NCBI GenBank assembly: GCA_024682995.1 | Contig: JAIKYR010000106.1 | Span: 1-38,944, forward strand | Source: Bacteroidales bacterium | Lineage (GTDB): Bacteria > Bacteroidota > Bacteroidia > Bacteroidales > WCHB1-69 | DNA: 38,944 bases | Direction: 5' to 3' | Shown: piece by piece, positions 27,973-36,840 of the stretch | How the letters are laid out: every line of letters starts with the position of its first letter | Numbering within the stretch: the first letter of the stretch is position 1 | Notes under the pieces: generated by a model | Told to the model about the DNA's origin: nothing | Seen by the model: only the letters and a program-made list of their open reading frames with translations | The model's database searches: none | Position numbers and translations under genes: made by a program

Positions 27973-28974
27973 TTATACCTTCATAGTCAATATTTTTTCT
28001 TCATCTATCCCTACGATTTTGGCGACCACAGCTGGCTTCATGCCGTTAATCAGCATATTCCGTATAAGCAAGCTACGCTCCTCAATTCGACCTTCTTCCT
28101 TTCCTTTTTCCATTCCCTTTTCCATTCCCTTTTCCATGCCCTTTTCTATCCCTTTCTCCATCCCTTTTTCCAGCCCCTCTTTCAATCCCATTTTCATCCC
28201 CATTTTCATCCCCATTTTCATCCCCATTTCCTTTCCTTCTTCCATTCCTTGCTTCAAGCCTACTTTTATCCATGTGGCCTCCACGCTGACAGCATCCCAA
28301 TATTTGTCATAGATGTAACGTTCTGCATCGCTGTAGTTGATAACCTCCAATAGATCGATGGCCTTGGCAATGTCGCAATCGGCAAGCAAATCAGAAGGCG
28401 GAAAGCGAGTTTCTTCCTGCATCTCTGTGAAAAATCGCATCCATAATTCCCTTTTGGAGGTTCCTTTGTTCTGTATCTTTTGGAACTTCTCCATCTCAAC
28501 AAATACAATTTTAAGCCCTTCAAGTACCCTGTCAGTATGATATTCATGGACGATGCGATAAGGATGATACCATTCCTCAATATCTGGATGGCTATTTCCA
28601 TTGACGAAATTCAAAGAATATACAGGTTGTAATAAATCATACGTGCCACCCTTCTGAAGTTGATTCACATAAGCTTTTGAGGTGTTGAAAAGAACCCGCT
28701 GGTAAAAGCTTTCCGCCCAATTGAGCTGCATCTCCACAAGAAACTGGGAACCGGAAGAATCCTCGCAACAGACATCCACAATACTATTCTTGCGAGCAGG
28801 TGTCTCGGGCATGAGCTCGGCTGAGATGTAGTGTAGGGAGGTTATGGTTCGTCCGCCTTCTAACGGTAGAAAAGCATTGAGAAGACTCGTAGCCAAGTCA
28901 ATGTGTTGTCCAAAGATTTTACGAAACGTAACATCGGTGATGGGACTATAATATTTAATAGGACCTCTGATCAT
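27973..28974 (-). CDS. Rpn family recombination-promoting nuclease / PD-(D/E)XK nuclease family putative transposase
   Basis: SPITDVTFRKIFGQ, IVDVCCEDSSGSQFLVEMQL, YVNQLQKGGTYDLLQPVYSLNFVN; C-terminal GMEKG repeats. Confidence 0.88.
   Translation of the reverse strand: MIRGPIKYYSPITDVTFRKIFGQHIDLATSLLNAFLPLEGGRTITSLHYISAELMPETPARKNSIVDVCCEDSSGSQFLVEMQLNWAESFYQRVLFNTSKAYVNQLQKGGTYDLLQPVYSLNFVNGNSHPDIEEWYHPYRIVHEYHTDRVLEGLKIVFVEMEKFQKIQNKGTSKRELWMRFFTEMQEETRFPPSDLLADCDIAKAIDLLEVINYSDAERYIYDKYWDAVSVEATWIKVGLKQGMEEGKEMGMKMGMKMGMKMGLKEGLEKGMEKGIEKGMEKGMEKGMEKGKEEGRIEERSLLIRNMLINGMKPAVVAKIVGIDEEKILTMKV
28088..28240 (-). repeat. Degenerate 12-bp tandem repeat coding MGMK/GMEKG tracts
   Basis: Repeating cccttttccatt and cccattttcatc units on + strand; protein MGMKMGMKMGMKMGLKEGLEKGMEKGIEKGMEKGMEKGMEKGKEEG. 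Confidence 0.9.
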
Positions 28975-29160
28975 TTAATTTATCTTTAAAATTCAACACA
29001 GCAAAAATACAATATAATCTACCGCTTGTCAAGTACCAGAACAAAATTTTTCACCTTTGATTATTAGACATTTAATAATCAGTATAAATATTTTAACAAC
29101 TATTTGTTAAAATCAAAAACCGAATTTCGGAGAAAAAAGGAACCCCGCGAAAAAAAACTA

Positions 29161-30804
29161 CTATTTGTCATCTAGTATCCGCACCCTTCGTAAGTCCAGC
29201 ATATTTACAGGATTGGTGCCAAGGCCGGTGATATTGGCCTGCGTGAAGCGGATCACCTTGTCGTAGTAGAGCACCACCACGGGCGCGTCTGCCATAAGCA
29301 ACGCATCCATGCGGGTATAATATTCGTTGCGTTTGGCCTCATCGGCGCAACGCTGTGAGGCCTCGTACAGCTTGTCAAAGGCAGGGTTCACATAGTGCGT
29401 GTAGTTGGAGCCGGCAGGCTGCAGGTTCTTGGAATAGAACAGGGCCATATAGTTTTCCGCATCGGGATAATCGCAAATCCAGGAGCCGCGGAAGAAGGGA
29501 AGCTGGTAGCTGCGCATCATCTCGCGCTGCTGCGCGCCCTGCATCACATCCAACCGCAGGTCAATACCCAGCTGTGACAGTTCGTGCTGCATGTACTGCA
29601 CCAGGTCGGCGTAGGAGGCGGACACGGCCACGGAGATTGGCGGGAGACCCTTGCCGCCGGGATAACCGGCCTCCACCAGCAATTGCGCCGCCTTGGCCGG
29701 ATTGTACGTGTAGCCGCCCGTGCGCGCAGGGTCGTGCGAAGGCATACCCCGCGGCACAAAACCACCCGTACCTGGATAGCCCACATTGTTGCGCAAGTAT
29801 TTCATCATCTTCTCACGATCGAAACCATAGTTGATAGCCTGCCGTACCCGCTTGTCCAACAACGGGTTGTCCTTATCACCAGACTTCAACATGAAGCCTA
29901 AATACTCCGTGTTGAGGTACGGACCCGTCAACATTTTGATTTTATCCTTGTAGTCAGGATTGAGCCGCCCATCCTTCGTAAGCAGTGCGTCCTTATAGCA
30001 GGCCTCCACACCCGACATGAAGTCGAGCGAACCCTTCATAAACTCCATAAACACCGACTGTTTGTCCACGATGAATGAAATGGCCACCGCATCGATATAC
30101 GGCAGACGGTTACCTTGCTCGTCGCGTTCAAAATAATCGGGATTCTTGCGCAACACAAGCTTCACACCCTCCTGCCATAGCTGGAACTGGAAGGGGCCCG
30201 TACCCACAGGATGCTTGCGGAAATCCTTACCGTAACGCTCCACCACCTCCTTTGGGACCACGGAGCAGTATTTCATCGTCAGGATACCGAGAAACGGCGG
30301 GAAAGCCTCCGACAATTCTATTTGGAATGTAGTGTCATTCAAAGCCTTGAACAAAGGTTTACCCTCTTTGTCGCGTTTCACCTTCTGGAAAATCCACGCA
30401 CCGGGTGAGGCCACGTCAGGATCCAGAATACGTGAAAAACTATACACAAAATCCTGAGCTGTCACCTTGCGGGATTTCTCAAACGGATACTCTTTCGTAT
30501 TATGAAACGTCACATCATCGCGCAGGAAAAACGTATAGATGCGACCATCGGGGGAAACAGTCCAGCTTTTGGCAATAGAGGGTACGATATTCAGCGAATC
30601 GTCCATATCAACAAGCCCGTTATAGAGCTGGTTACAGGGCCAAAGCGTAGCCTGCCCTGAGGAATAAGCCGGGTCAAGCGACGCGATGCCGTTGGATTCG
30701 TTATAATGAAAAATCTTCTTGTCCGAATGGTCATACTTAGGCCGACAGCCCGTCAGCACCACCATCATCAACACCAAACAGAACCACAATCTCCTCATTA
30801 TCAA
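29161..30804 (-). CDS. Peptide ABC transporter substrate-binding lipoprotein (DppA/OppA family)
   Basis: Lipobox VVLTGC; GIASLDPAYSSGQATLWPCNQLYNGLV, SWTVSPDGRIYTFFLRDDVTFHN, VTAQDFVYSFSRILDP, PVGTGPFQF. Confidence 0.92.
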   Translation of the reverse strand: MIMRRLWFCLVLMMVVLTGCRPKYDHSDKKIFHYNESNGIASLDPAYSSGQATLWPCNQLYNGLVDMDDSLNIVPSIAKSWTVSPDGRIYTFFLRDDVTFHNTKEYPFEKSRKVTAQDFVYSFSRILDPDVASPGAWIFQKVKRDKEGKPLFKALNDTTFQIELSEAFPPFLGILTMKYCSVVPKEVVERYGKDFRKHPVGTGPFQFQLWQEGVKLVLRKNPDYFERDEQGNRLPYIDAVAISFIVDKQSVFMEFMKGSLDFMSGVEACYKDALLTKDGRLNPDYKDKIKMLTGPYLNTEYLGFMLKSGDKDNPLLDKRVRQAINYGFDREKMMKYLRNNVGYPGTGGFVPRGMPSHDPARTGGYTYNPAKAAQLLVEAGYPGGKGLPPISVAVSASYADLVQYMQHELSQLGIDLRLDVMQGAQQREMMRSYQLPFFRGSWICDYPDAENYMALFYSKNLQPAGSNYTHYVNPAFDKLYEASQRCADEAKRNEYYTRMDALLMADAPVVVLYYDKVIRFTQANITGLGTNPVNMLDLRRVRILDDK

Positions 30805-30836
30805 CTATTATTTATGAATTGTAAATTATAAATTCA

Positions 30837-31799
30837 CTACGACAGTGCCTGATTGACCTTCTTGGAGGATTCCAAAATAGAGTTGTATTCTTCCGGAGTG
30901 ATATCAGCATTGAAATAATAGACCGGATTCACAGGGGTACCGTTCTTAATCACCTCATAATGGAGATGCGATCCCGACGACATACCCGTAGAGCCCACAT
31001 ACCCGATAAGTTGTCCTCGTTTCACCTTTTGTCCGGGTTTCACCGCTTTTTTTGAAAGATGAGCATAGAGTGTTTGATAGGAATATCCATGGTTGATGAG
31101 TACCGCGATGCCGTAGCCGCTGCCCGGATTCTCCCCAGACACCGTGCCGTCGGCGGTCGCATACACAGGCGTGCCTTTAGGCGCGGTGATGTCCACCCCC
31201 GTATGGGCGCGCAAGGTCTTCAAGATGGGATGATAGCGCCGCCCGAAGCCTGAAGTGATCGTGTGCATATTCTTCAGCGGACGGATGGCCGGGATGGATT
31301 TCAGCATGTCGGATTTCTTGCTGGCAATCTGTTCCAGCTCTGACAGCGAGCGTGACTGTGCCGCTAACCGCACCACCAACTGGTCGGCCTTCATATTAGC
31401 TTCCTTCAGCTCTGCGTACGCCTCCGAACGGGACAGGCTGTCGAACCGCGGGTCGGCCAACAAAAGCGGATAACGCTCGGATGCCGGCACCGGATCAGCC
31501 TCAAAGACTGTCCGGTAAACGTTGTCGTCGCGGTCCTCAATATCCAACAGCACATCCGACATGATATCAATACGCTGCGACAGATATTCCACCTCGCTGC
31601 GCAACTCGTTGTTCTCCCGCTCCAGAATCTTCACCTTTGGGGAATCTATCGTATAAAAAGCAATCCAAACGAAAACCACTGCAAACGCCACCCCGCTGAA
31701 GAAGACCCACACCAACCGCTTGAAGATGTGCTTGAAGCTCACCTTCACCTTCTCAAACGAGAGTGTCTTTGGGTTAAAATGATAAAACGAGTTTGGCAT
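30837..31799 (-). CDS. M23 family metallopeptidase
   Basis: One TM helix plus coiled coil; TSGFGRRYHPILKTLRAHTGVDITAPKGTPVYATADGTV, YAHLSK, HLHYEVIKNGTPVNPVYYF. Confidence 0.94.
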   Translation of the reverse strand: MPNSFYHFNPKTLSFEKVKVSFKHIFKRLVWVFFSGVAFAVVFVWIAFYTIDSPKVKILERENNELRSEVEYLSQRIDIMSDVLLDIEDRDDNVYRTVFEADPVPASERYPLLLADPRFDSLSRSEAYAELKEANMKADQLVVRLAAQSRSLSELEQIASKKSDMLKSIPAIRPLKNMHTITSGFGRRYHPILKTLRAHTGVDITAPKGTPVYATADGTVSGENPGSGYGIAVLINHGYSYQTLYAHLSKKAVKPGQKVKRGQLIGYVGSTGMSSGSHLHYEVIKNGTPVNPVYYFNADITPEEYNSILESSKKVNQALS

Positions 31800-31832
31800 T
31801 CGCTTGATTAATACGCTTTTATAAAAACATCT

Positions 31833-33134
31833 TTATTTACAACCGATGCAGATGCGGTCACCAATGCCATAGCTGCTGATGGCACCACTGTTCCGCTTGA
31901 TGATGATTTTCAACTGCACACCGTATTTCTGCGCGATATAACGATACGTGTCGCCCTTCTGTAACGTGTGGTACTCTTCCGGCGACTTAGTGCTCTTCAT
32001 TTCCAAATAAATAACCTCATCTTCAATCGGTTCCGAATCATCATAAACATCATTGTACAAACGCAGGTTTTTTTCGGACAACTGCATGGAAGTAGCTAAC
32101 GACTTATAGGTGTCACCCTTACGGGCAATGAGGAACTTGGTTTTATTGTTCTCATACACAGGACGACTCGTATAAGGATAATATGCCGATTTATAGGGCA
32201 CGGCATAGGGATTGAGGACGAACACATTCTTGCCTTGCACCTTCTCCGGTTCCGGTTCCGAAACCTTCTGCACGATAGTATCCATCTTAGGTTGCTTGGG
32301 TTTCTCCGACTTGTTGACGATGACCTGTATTCCGTTCACCTCCATCGTGTCGGCTTTTGGCTTGGCAGCAGGTTCCGACTTGGTTTCAGGCTTCGACGGT
32401 TTGGTCTCCACCAGTTCCGTTTGTACAGGCTTCGCCGGCTGGGTTTCCACCGGTTTCACAGGAACAGTGGCCACTGTTTCAGGTTGGGCGGGCTTGGGCT
32501 CCGCTTTCTCCACAGGCTTTGTAACCGGACTTTGAGAGGCGCTGTTAGACGTAATAGGACTGGTTTTGGGTATCGCGGCGGATGCCAACGCCGACGTATC
32601 GCCCATCCGTTGGGCTACCTTGCGGTCATAATGCATCAAATAGTATTTCTCGATGATGGAAATCAGCGTGTCGGCATAGTGCGGATTGCCGGAATAGCCG
32701 GCCTCCTTCAGCCCGTTTGCCCAGGATTTGTAGTCGGTGATGGGCAGATAGAAGAGCCTGATGTAGCGACTGCGCTGCGACAAGAACAGCGAATGGTCAC
32801 GGTAGGATTCCTCTACTGTGGCATATTTGCGGAAGCAGTACTCGCTGCTGTGGTTCTCCGTCTCGTAAAAGGTGGGGCCGGTCCACTCTTTCGTGTGGCA
32901 CATGATGCCGAAATGGTTATTGGCCTCCTTGGCAATACGGTTAGTACCGCATTTGGAAGCATAAATAGCCTGGGCCAATGTGATGCTGGCGGGCACCTTA
33001 TACTGTTCCATCTCACTCATAGCCAAATCCTTATACTCATCGATATAATCGTAAATCTGGTCTTCCAACGTGTATTGGGCATAGCTGGAGGCCATGCCGA
33101 ACAGGAGGATACTCAAAAACAGAATTCGTTTCAT
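31833..33134 (-). CDS. Glucosaminidase domain protein with LysM repeats and Pro/Lys/Glu linker
   Basis: ASITLAQAIYASKCGTNRIAKEANNHFGIMCH, YCFRKYATVEESYRDHSLFL, C-terminal LysM-like HTLQKGDTYRYIAQKYGVQLKIIIKRN. Confidence 0.9.
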   Translation of the reverse strand: MKRILFLSILLFGMASSYAQYTLEDQIYDYIDEYKDLAMSEMEQYKVPASITLAQAIYASKCGTNRIAKEANNHFGIMCHTKEWTGPTFYETENHSSEYCFRKYATVEESYRDHSLFLSQRSRYIRLFYLPITDYKSWANGLKEAGYSGNPHYADTLISIIEKYYLMHYDRKVAQRMGDTSALASAAIPKTSPITSNSASQSPVTKPVEKAEPKPAQPETVATVPVKPVETQPAKPVQTELVETKPSKPETKSEPAAKPKADTMEVNGIQVIVNKSEKPKQPKMDTIVQKVSEPEPEKVQGKNVFVLNPYAVPYKSAYYPYTSRPVYENNKTKFLIARKGDTYKSLATSMQLSEKNLRLYNDVYDDSEPIEDEVIYLEMKSTKSPEEYHTLQKGDTYRYIAQKYGVQLKIIIKRNSGAISSYGIGDRICIGCK

Positions 33135-33147
33135 AATCGGATTATAT

Positions 33148-34233
33148 TTAATGTTTTAACAATATCTGGTCGCCGGGATGAATGATGGAATTCTCATCCA
33201 GTGAATTATACTTGAAGATGTAGTGCAGCTGCACGCCGTAACGTTGTGCGATATAGCGCAGCGTCTCACCCGCCTGCACAATATGTACCTTGTTGTTGTG
33301 CGTCTTCGCCTTGGACTCTATATAGACAATCTCGTTCTCCACCGGCTGCGAGTTGGGGTCAAGCACATCGTTGAACTTGCGGAGACTCACCGCAGCCACC
33401 TGCACGTCGCCGGCGATCTTCTCGTAGGTGTCACCCTTCTGGGCGATGATGAAATAGGTGTGGTTGTTCTCGAATACCTTGCGGTAACTGAAAGGACTGG
33501 CTCCGGCGGGATACTCGCTGCCGATGGCCGTGAACACCTTGATCGCCGTTTTGGCAGGCTGCACCACGACGGGCTTGTCCGGCGTGGTAGGTTTCACCGG
33601 CTGATTGGGTTTAGTGGGGGTAACTGACGGATTCGTACTGCTGTTATCCACTGGTTTCCCGCCATTCCCGTATGGGTTTTCCGCCACCTCCTGTCCAGCC
33701 TCCTTTTTCATGCATAGCGTGTCCAAACGGGCGATGCTGAAGCGTTCAATCAGGCTGATCAGACGGTCGGCGTACTGCGGATTGGTGGCGTAGCCGTCGG
33801 CCTTGAGCGTGCGGGCCCAGGCACGGTAATCCAGAATGTCGAGCTGGAAAAGGTTGGCATAGCGCTTACGGGTAGTCAGGAATTTCGAATGGTCGTTGTA
33901 GGAACCGGCCACATCCTCGTATTTGCGGAAGCACTCCTGAAGCTCATCGTCGTCTATGAGGATGGTGTCACCCATCCAGTCCTCGTGGCACTTGATGCCG
34001 AAGTGGTTGTTGCCCTCCGTGGCCAGCCGACTCATGCCGCAAGCACTCTCAAAGATTCCTTGCGCCAGCGTGATGCTAGCCGGAATGCGGTACTCATGCA
34101 TCTTATCCATGGCCACATGCTGGTATTTCACAATATAATCCCGAATGTCCGCCTCAGTATATTGGGCAAGCACATGATTGGAAACCAGCCCTGCCATCAC
34201 AAGCAGACATCCGATACAGAATATTTTTTTCAC
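33148..34233 (-). CDS. Glucosaminidase domain protein with LysM repeats (paralog of neighbour)
   Basis: ASITLAQGIFESACGMSRLATEGNNHFGIKCHEDW, KVHIVQAGETLRYIAQRYGVQLHYIFKYNSL. Confidence 0.92.
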   Translation of the reverse strand: MKKIFCIGCLLVMAGLVSNHVLAQYTEADIRDYIVKYQHVAMDKMHEYRIPASITLAQGIFESACGMSRLATEGNNHFGIKCHEDWMGDTILIDDDELQECFRKYEDVAGSYNDHSKFLTTRKRYANLFQLDILDYRAWARTLKADGYATNPQYADRLISLIERFSIARLDTLCMKKEAGQEVAENPYGNGGKPVDNSSTNPSVTPTKPNQPVKPTTPDKPVVVQPAKTAIKVFTAIGSEYPAGASPFSYRKVFENNHTYFIIAQKGDTYEKIAGDVQVAAVSLRKFNDVLDPNSQPVENEIVYIESKAKTHNNKVHIVQAGETLRYIAQRYGVQLHYIFKYNSLDENSIIHPGDQILLKH

Positions 34234-34266
34234 TAAATCTATTAATTATTAACTGTAAACTATTAA

Positions 34267-35280
34267 TTATTTTCTCCCCATTCCCAAATGCAATTTCCTA
34301 AGTTCAAACGCCTCCATCACCATCTTCGTATAAAACTCCTTAATATCCAATTTATTGTATTCCACCTGACCGGGTACAATGCTCATCGCCGTCTGACCGG
34401 GGATGGTGTTCACCTCCAGGAAGTAGGGAATGCCGTCGGTTTCGGAGAGGATGAAGTCCACGCGCACCACGCCGTGGCAGTCGAGGTTGCGGAAGATGCG
34501 GGCGGCGTAGTCGCTCATGAGGGCGGTCTTGTCGTCGTCGATGACAGCGGGAGTGATGAGTTTGTGGCCCACGGCCGTGTATTTGGCGTTATAATCATAG
34601 AATTCGTTGCTGGCCACCACTTCGGTGACGGCGAGCACCTTGACGCCACCATAGACGGAGGTCACGCCGCAGGTGAACTCACGCCCGCGCACGAACTTCT
34701 CCACCATCAGCTGGTTGTCGTACTTGAACGCCTCCGCGAACGCGCCCGTCAGTTCCTCACGGTTGTGCACTTTCGTCACGCCGACGCTGGAGCCCGAATT
34801 GCAGGCTTTCACAAAGCACGGGTAGCCGCACACCTCTTCGATGCGCTCAAAATCTATCGGGTCGTTCACGTAGAAATGAAGCGACGGTGAGATGGAGATG
34901 CCGAGGTCGGCCACCGCTAAATTGCAGTAGTACTTGTTGAACGTCAAGGCGGAGCAGAAGACGCCACAGCCGGTGTAGGGCAGTCCCACCAGCTCGAAAT
35001 AGGCTTGCAACCGTCCGTTCTCGCCAGGCGTGCCATGGATGGCGATGAAGGCTGCATCAAAGGTAACCTTCCCGTCGGGGAGGGCCAGCGTGAAGTCGTT
35101 CTTGTCCACCTGCCACACCTGTCCGTCGGCATCGGTGTAGTGCCAGTCCGCCCCCTTGAAATGGATCAGATAGGGGTTGAACAGGTTCCTGTCTAACTGG
35201 TTGAAAATGTTATCAGCCGTCTTGAGGGATATTTCATATTCGCCGGAATCCCCGCCGGCAATAAGGGCTATATTATACAT
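34267..35280 (-). CDS. ddl: D-alanine--D-alanine ligase
   Basis: AIHGTPGENGRLQAYFELVGLPYTG, CFVKACNSGSSVGVTKV, VEKFVRGREFTCGV, VVRVDFILSETDGIPYFLEVNTIPGQT. Confidence 0.94.
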   Translation of the reverse strand: MYNIALIAGGDSGEYEISLKTADNIFNQLDRNLFNPYLIHFKGADWHYTDADGQVWQVDKNDFTLALPDGKVTFDAAFIAIHGTPGENGRLQAYFELVGLPYTGCGVFCSALTFNKYYCNLAVADLGISISPSLHFYVNDPIDFERIEEVCGYPCFVKACNSGSSVGVTKVHNREELTGAFAEAFKYDNQLMVEKFVRGREFTCGVTSVYGGVKVLAVTEVVASNEFYDYNAKYTAVGHKLITPAVIDDDKTALMSDYAARIFRNLDCHGVVRVDFILSETDGIPYFLEVNTIPGQTAMSIVPGQVEYNKLDIKEFYTKMVMEAFELRKLHLGMGRK

Positions 35281-35305
35281 AATAATACAATAATTTCAAA
35301 TTGGG

Positions 35306-35313
35306 CAAAGATA
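35306..35313 (-). promoter_or_regulatory. Putative -7 box TATCTTTG
   Basis: caaagata on + strand, 25 nt upstream of ddl ATG (35280). Confidence 0.5.
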
Positions 35314-35354
35314 TAGGTTTTCCGCGGGGATACGGCAGGGTGCCCAACCGTTTT

Positions 35355-36374
35355 TCAAACAGCGGAATGTGCATAATACCCGCCCGCCTTGTTGGAGCCT
35401 TCATGTTCGATGAGGCCCTCCTCCTTCAGCAGGCGGATGTAGCGGTAAACGCTGCTCGGGGCCAGCCCGGTCTGTTTCTGGATATCCTGTGCCGAACAGC
35501 GCGGATGAGAGGCAATGTAGTCGTAAATGGCCTTGTAGGTCTTCTCGTTTCGCGGCTGTTCCCATTCCCCCTGTTTGGTTTTCCCCTGCAGCAAAGGGAT
35601 TGCACTTTCACGGTAAGCATCCGAAATGGGCAGTTGCACACGCCATCCGCCATCCCCTCGCAAATCGACATCCTTTTTGCTAAAACCCGTCACAGCGTAG
35701 TCCATCACAAAGCAATTGCGGGATATGGGCACGATGCCTGCCGTGGTGAACATATTCTGCAACTGGGAAAGAGACCCGTAACGGTGACACTTCTTTCCAT
35801 CCCTAAGGTACACATTCGTAAAGTTGCCATTCTGCTGGCAGTATATTATATCCGCAACCTGGACCAGCAGATGTTGGCCATTTTCATCTATCACCTCTAT
35901 CTGCATATTCTCCTTATACAGCAGCGTTTCGGATATCTTCTTGAGGCGGTGTGTCTCGCGAAGCGCACAAATGGTAAAGGATAAGAGCACAAAGCCTGCA
36001 TCCCGCAGAAAGACACAGATAGAGCTGTCTATAAAGAACAACTCTGCTCCCGACACCTTCAACCGCAACAGATTCGCATGCGATTGCGGGTACACAAGGG
36101 CTATTTCGCCCAATGCCGCCAACAAAGTGGTTAGCAGGCTGGCAATCACATATTTCCAAGTCTTATTTTGGGCGTACAGCAGAGGGAACCAGAGTTTCTC
36201 ATTCACAAGCATGGCTGCCAGCACTATGATGGCGCACAGGTACTCCTTGTACAGGCACGGGTAGGCCACCGGACGCAATAGGGAAACGTGGTGAAAGGCG
36301 AATAGCACTATACCACAAAAAACAAGTTGTATCACTACCCCAAGTGAAATCCGGATTGCTTCTTTTTTCTTCAT
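35355..36374 (-). CDS. Membrane-anchored LytTR DNA-binding domain protein with C-terminal winged-helix HTH
   Basis: Four predicted N-terminal TM segments; LytTR-like ADIIYCQQNGNFTNVYLRDGKKCHRYGSLSQLQNMF…RNCFVMDYAV; C-terminal IYDYIASHPRCSAQDIQKQTGLAPSSVYRYIRLLKEEGLIEHEG. Confidence 0.85.
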   Translation of the reverse strand: MKKKEAIRISLGVVIQLVFCGIVLFAFHHVSLLRPVAYPCLYKEYLCAIIVLAAMLVNEKLWFPLLYAQNKTWKYVIASLLTTLLAALGEIALVYPQSHANLLRLKVSGAELFFIDSSICVFLRDAGFVLLSFTICALRETHRLKKISETLLYKENMQIEVIDENGQHLLVQVADIIYCQQNGNFTNVYLRDGKKCHRYGSLSQLQNMFTTAGIVPISRNCFVMDYAVTGFSKKDVDLRGDGGWRVQLPISDAYRESAIPLLQGKTKQGEWEQPRNEKTYKAIYDYIASHPRCSAQDIQKQTGLAPSSVYRYIRLLKEEGLIEHEGSNKAGGYYAHSAV

Positions 36375-36394
36375 TTTTTCCTGTTTTTCGCCCG

Positions 36395-36402
36395 CAAAAA
36401 TA
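36395..36402 (-). promoter_or_regulatory. Putative -7 box TATTTTTG for LytTR regulator
   Basis: caaaaata on + strand, 20 nt upstream of ATG 36374. Confidence 0.5.
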
Positions 36403-36409
36403 CGATTTT

Positions 36410-36436
36410 ATTCTCTCATTTTGGGCCGTTTCGTCA
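36410..36436 (+). promoter_or_regulatory. 27-bp direct repeat copy 1, putative regulator site
   Basis: ATTCTCTCATTTTGGGCCGTTTCGTCA, identical to 36548..36574; lies 8-34 bp upstream of the regulator -7 box. Confidence 0.6.
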
Positions 36437-36523
36437 TAATGTGACGAAATCGGTTTTGGGGAAATTCTTGAAATTTAAAAAAGACAGTAAAACGGTGGTT
36501 TACAATCATATACAACATAATTT

Positions 36524-36559
36524 ATTCTCTCATTTATCCTCTCATTTATTCTCTCATTT
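36524..36559 (+). repeat. Three tandem 12-bp repeats ATYCTCTCATTT
   Basis: attctctcattt / atcctctcattt / attctctcattt. Confidence 0.9.
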
Positions 36560-36574
36560 TGGGCCGTTTCGTCA
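36548..36574 (+). promoter_or_regulatory. 27-bp direct repeat copy 2, putative regulator site
   Basis: Identical to 36410..36436; 51 bp upstream of -7 box TATCTTTG (36626..36633). Confidence 0.6.
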
Positions 36575-36625
36575 CATTTTCGCCCCTTCGGCCTTTAGCG
36601 TTGGAATTTTTGTGTGGGAATGTGT

Positions 36626-36633
36626 TATCTTTG
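36626..36633 (+). promoter_or_regulatory. Putative -7 box TATCTTTG for rightward transcription
   Basis: Matches TAnnTTTG. Confidence 0.5.
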
Positions 36634-36840
36634 GGGCGGAAAAACACAACATTAGCACCCAATGATCAATTTGAGTTTAGATAAAAAAACAAAGCCAACG
36701 GCCAATAGCTAACAGCCAACACCTTTAACTCCTTAGTTCCTTAACTTCTTAACTATAAAGCCAACGGCCAATAGCTAATGGCTAAATTCCAACCCCCAAA
36801 TCCCAACACCCTCACATCAACAACCAAACCCCAAAAAAAC

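Noticed and set aside
28088-28240. CRISPR-like array
   Set aside because: Short contiguous 12-bp units without unique spacers, inside a coding sequence, encoding GMEKG/MGMK runs.
32235-33185. 316-aa + ORF antisense to glucosaminidase gene
   Set aside because: Low-complexity Leu/Arg/Phe shadow of the Pro/Lys/Glu linker; the minus strand carries the recognised domains. The same applies to 34288..34890, 35301..35984, 23118..23705 and 17540..18082.
36441-36665. 74-aa + ORF over the repeat-rich promoter region
   Set aside because: Composed of the regulatory repeats (SHLSSHLFSHFG) and overlaps two predicted promoters; unlikely to be coding.
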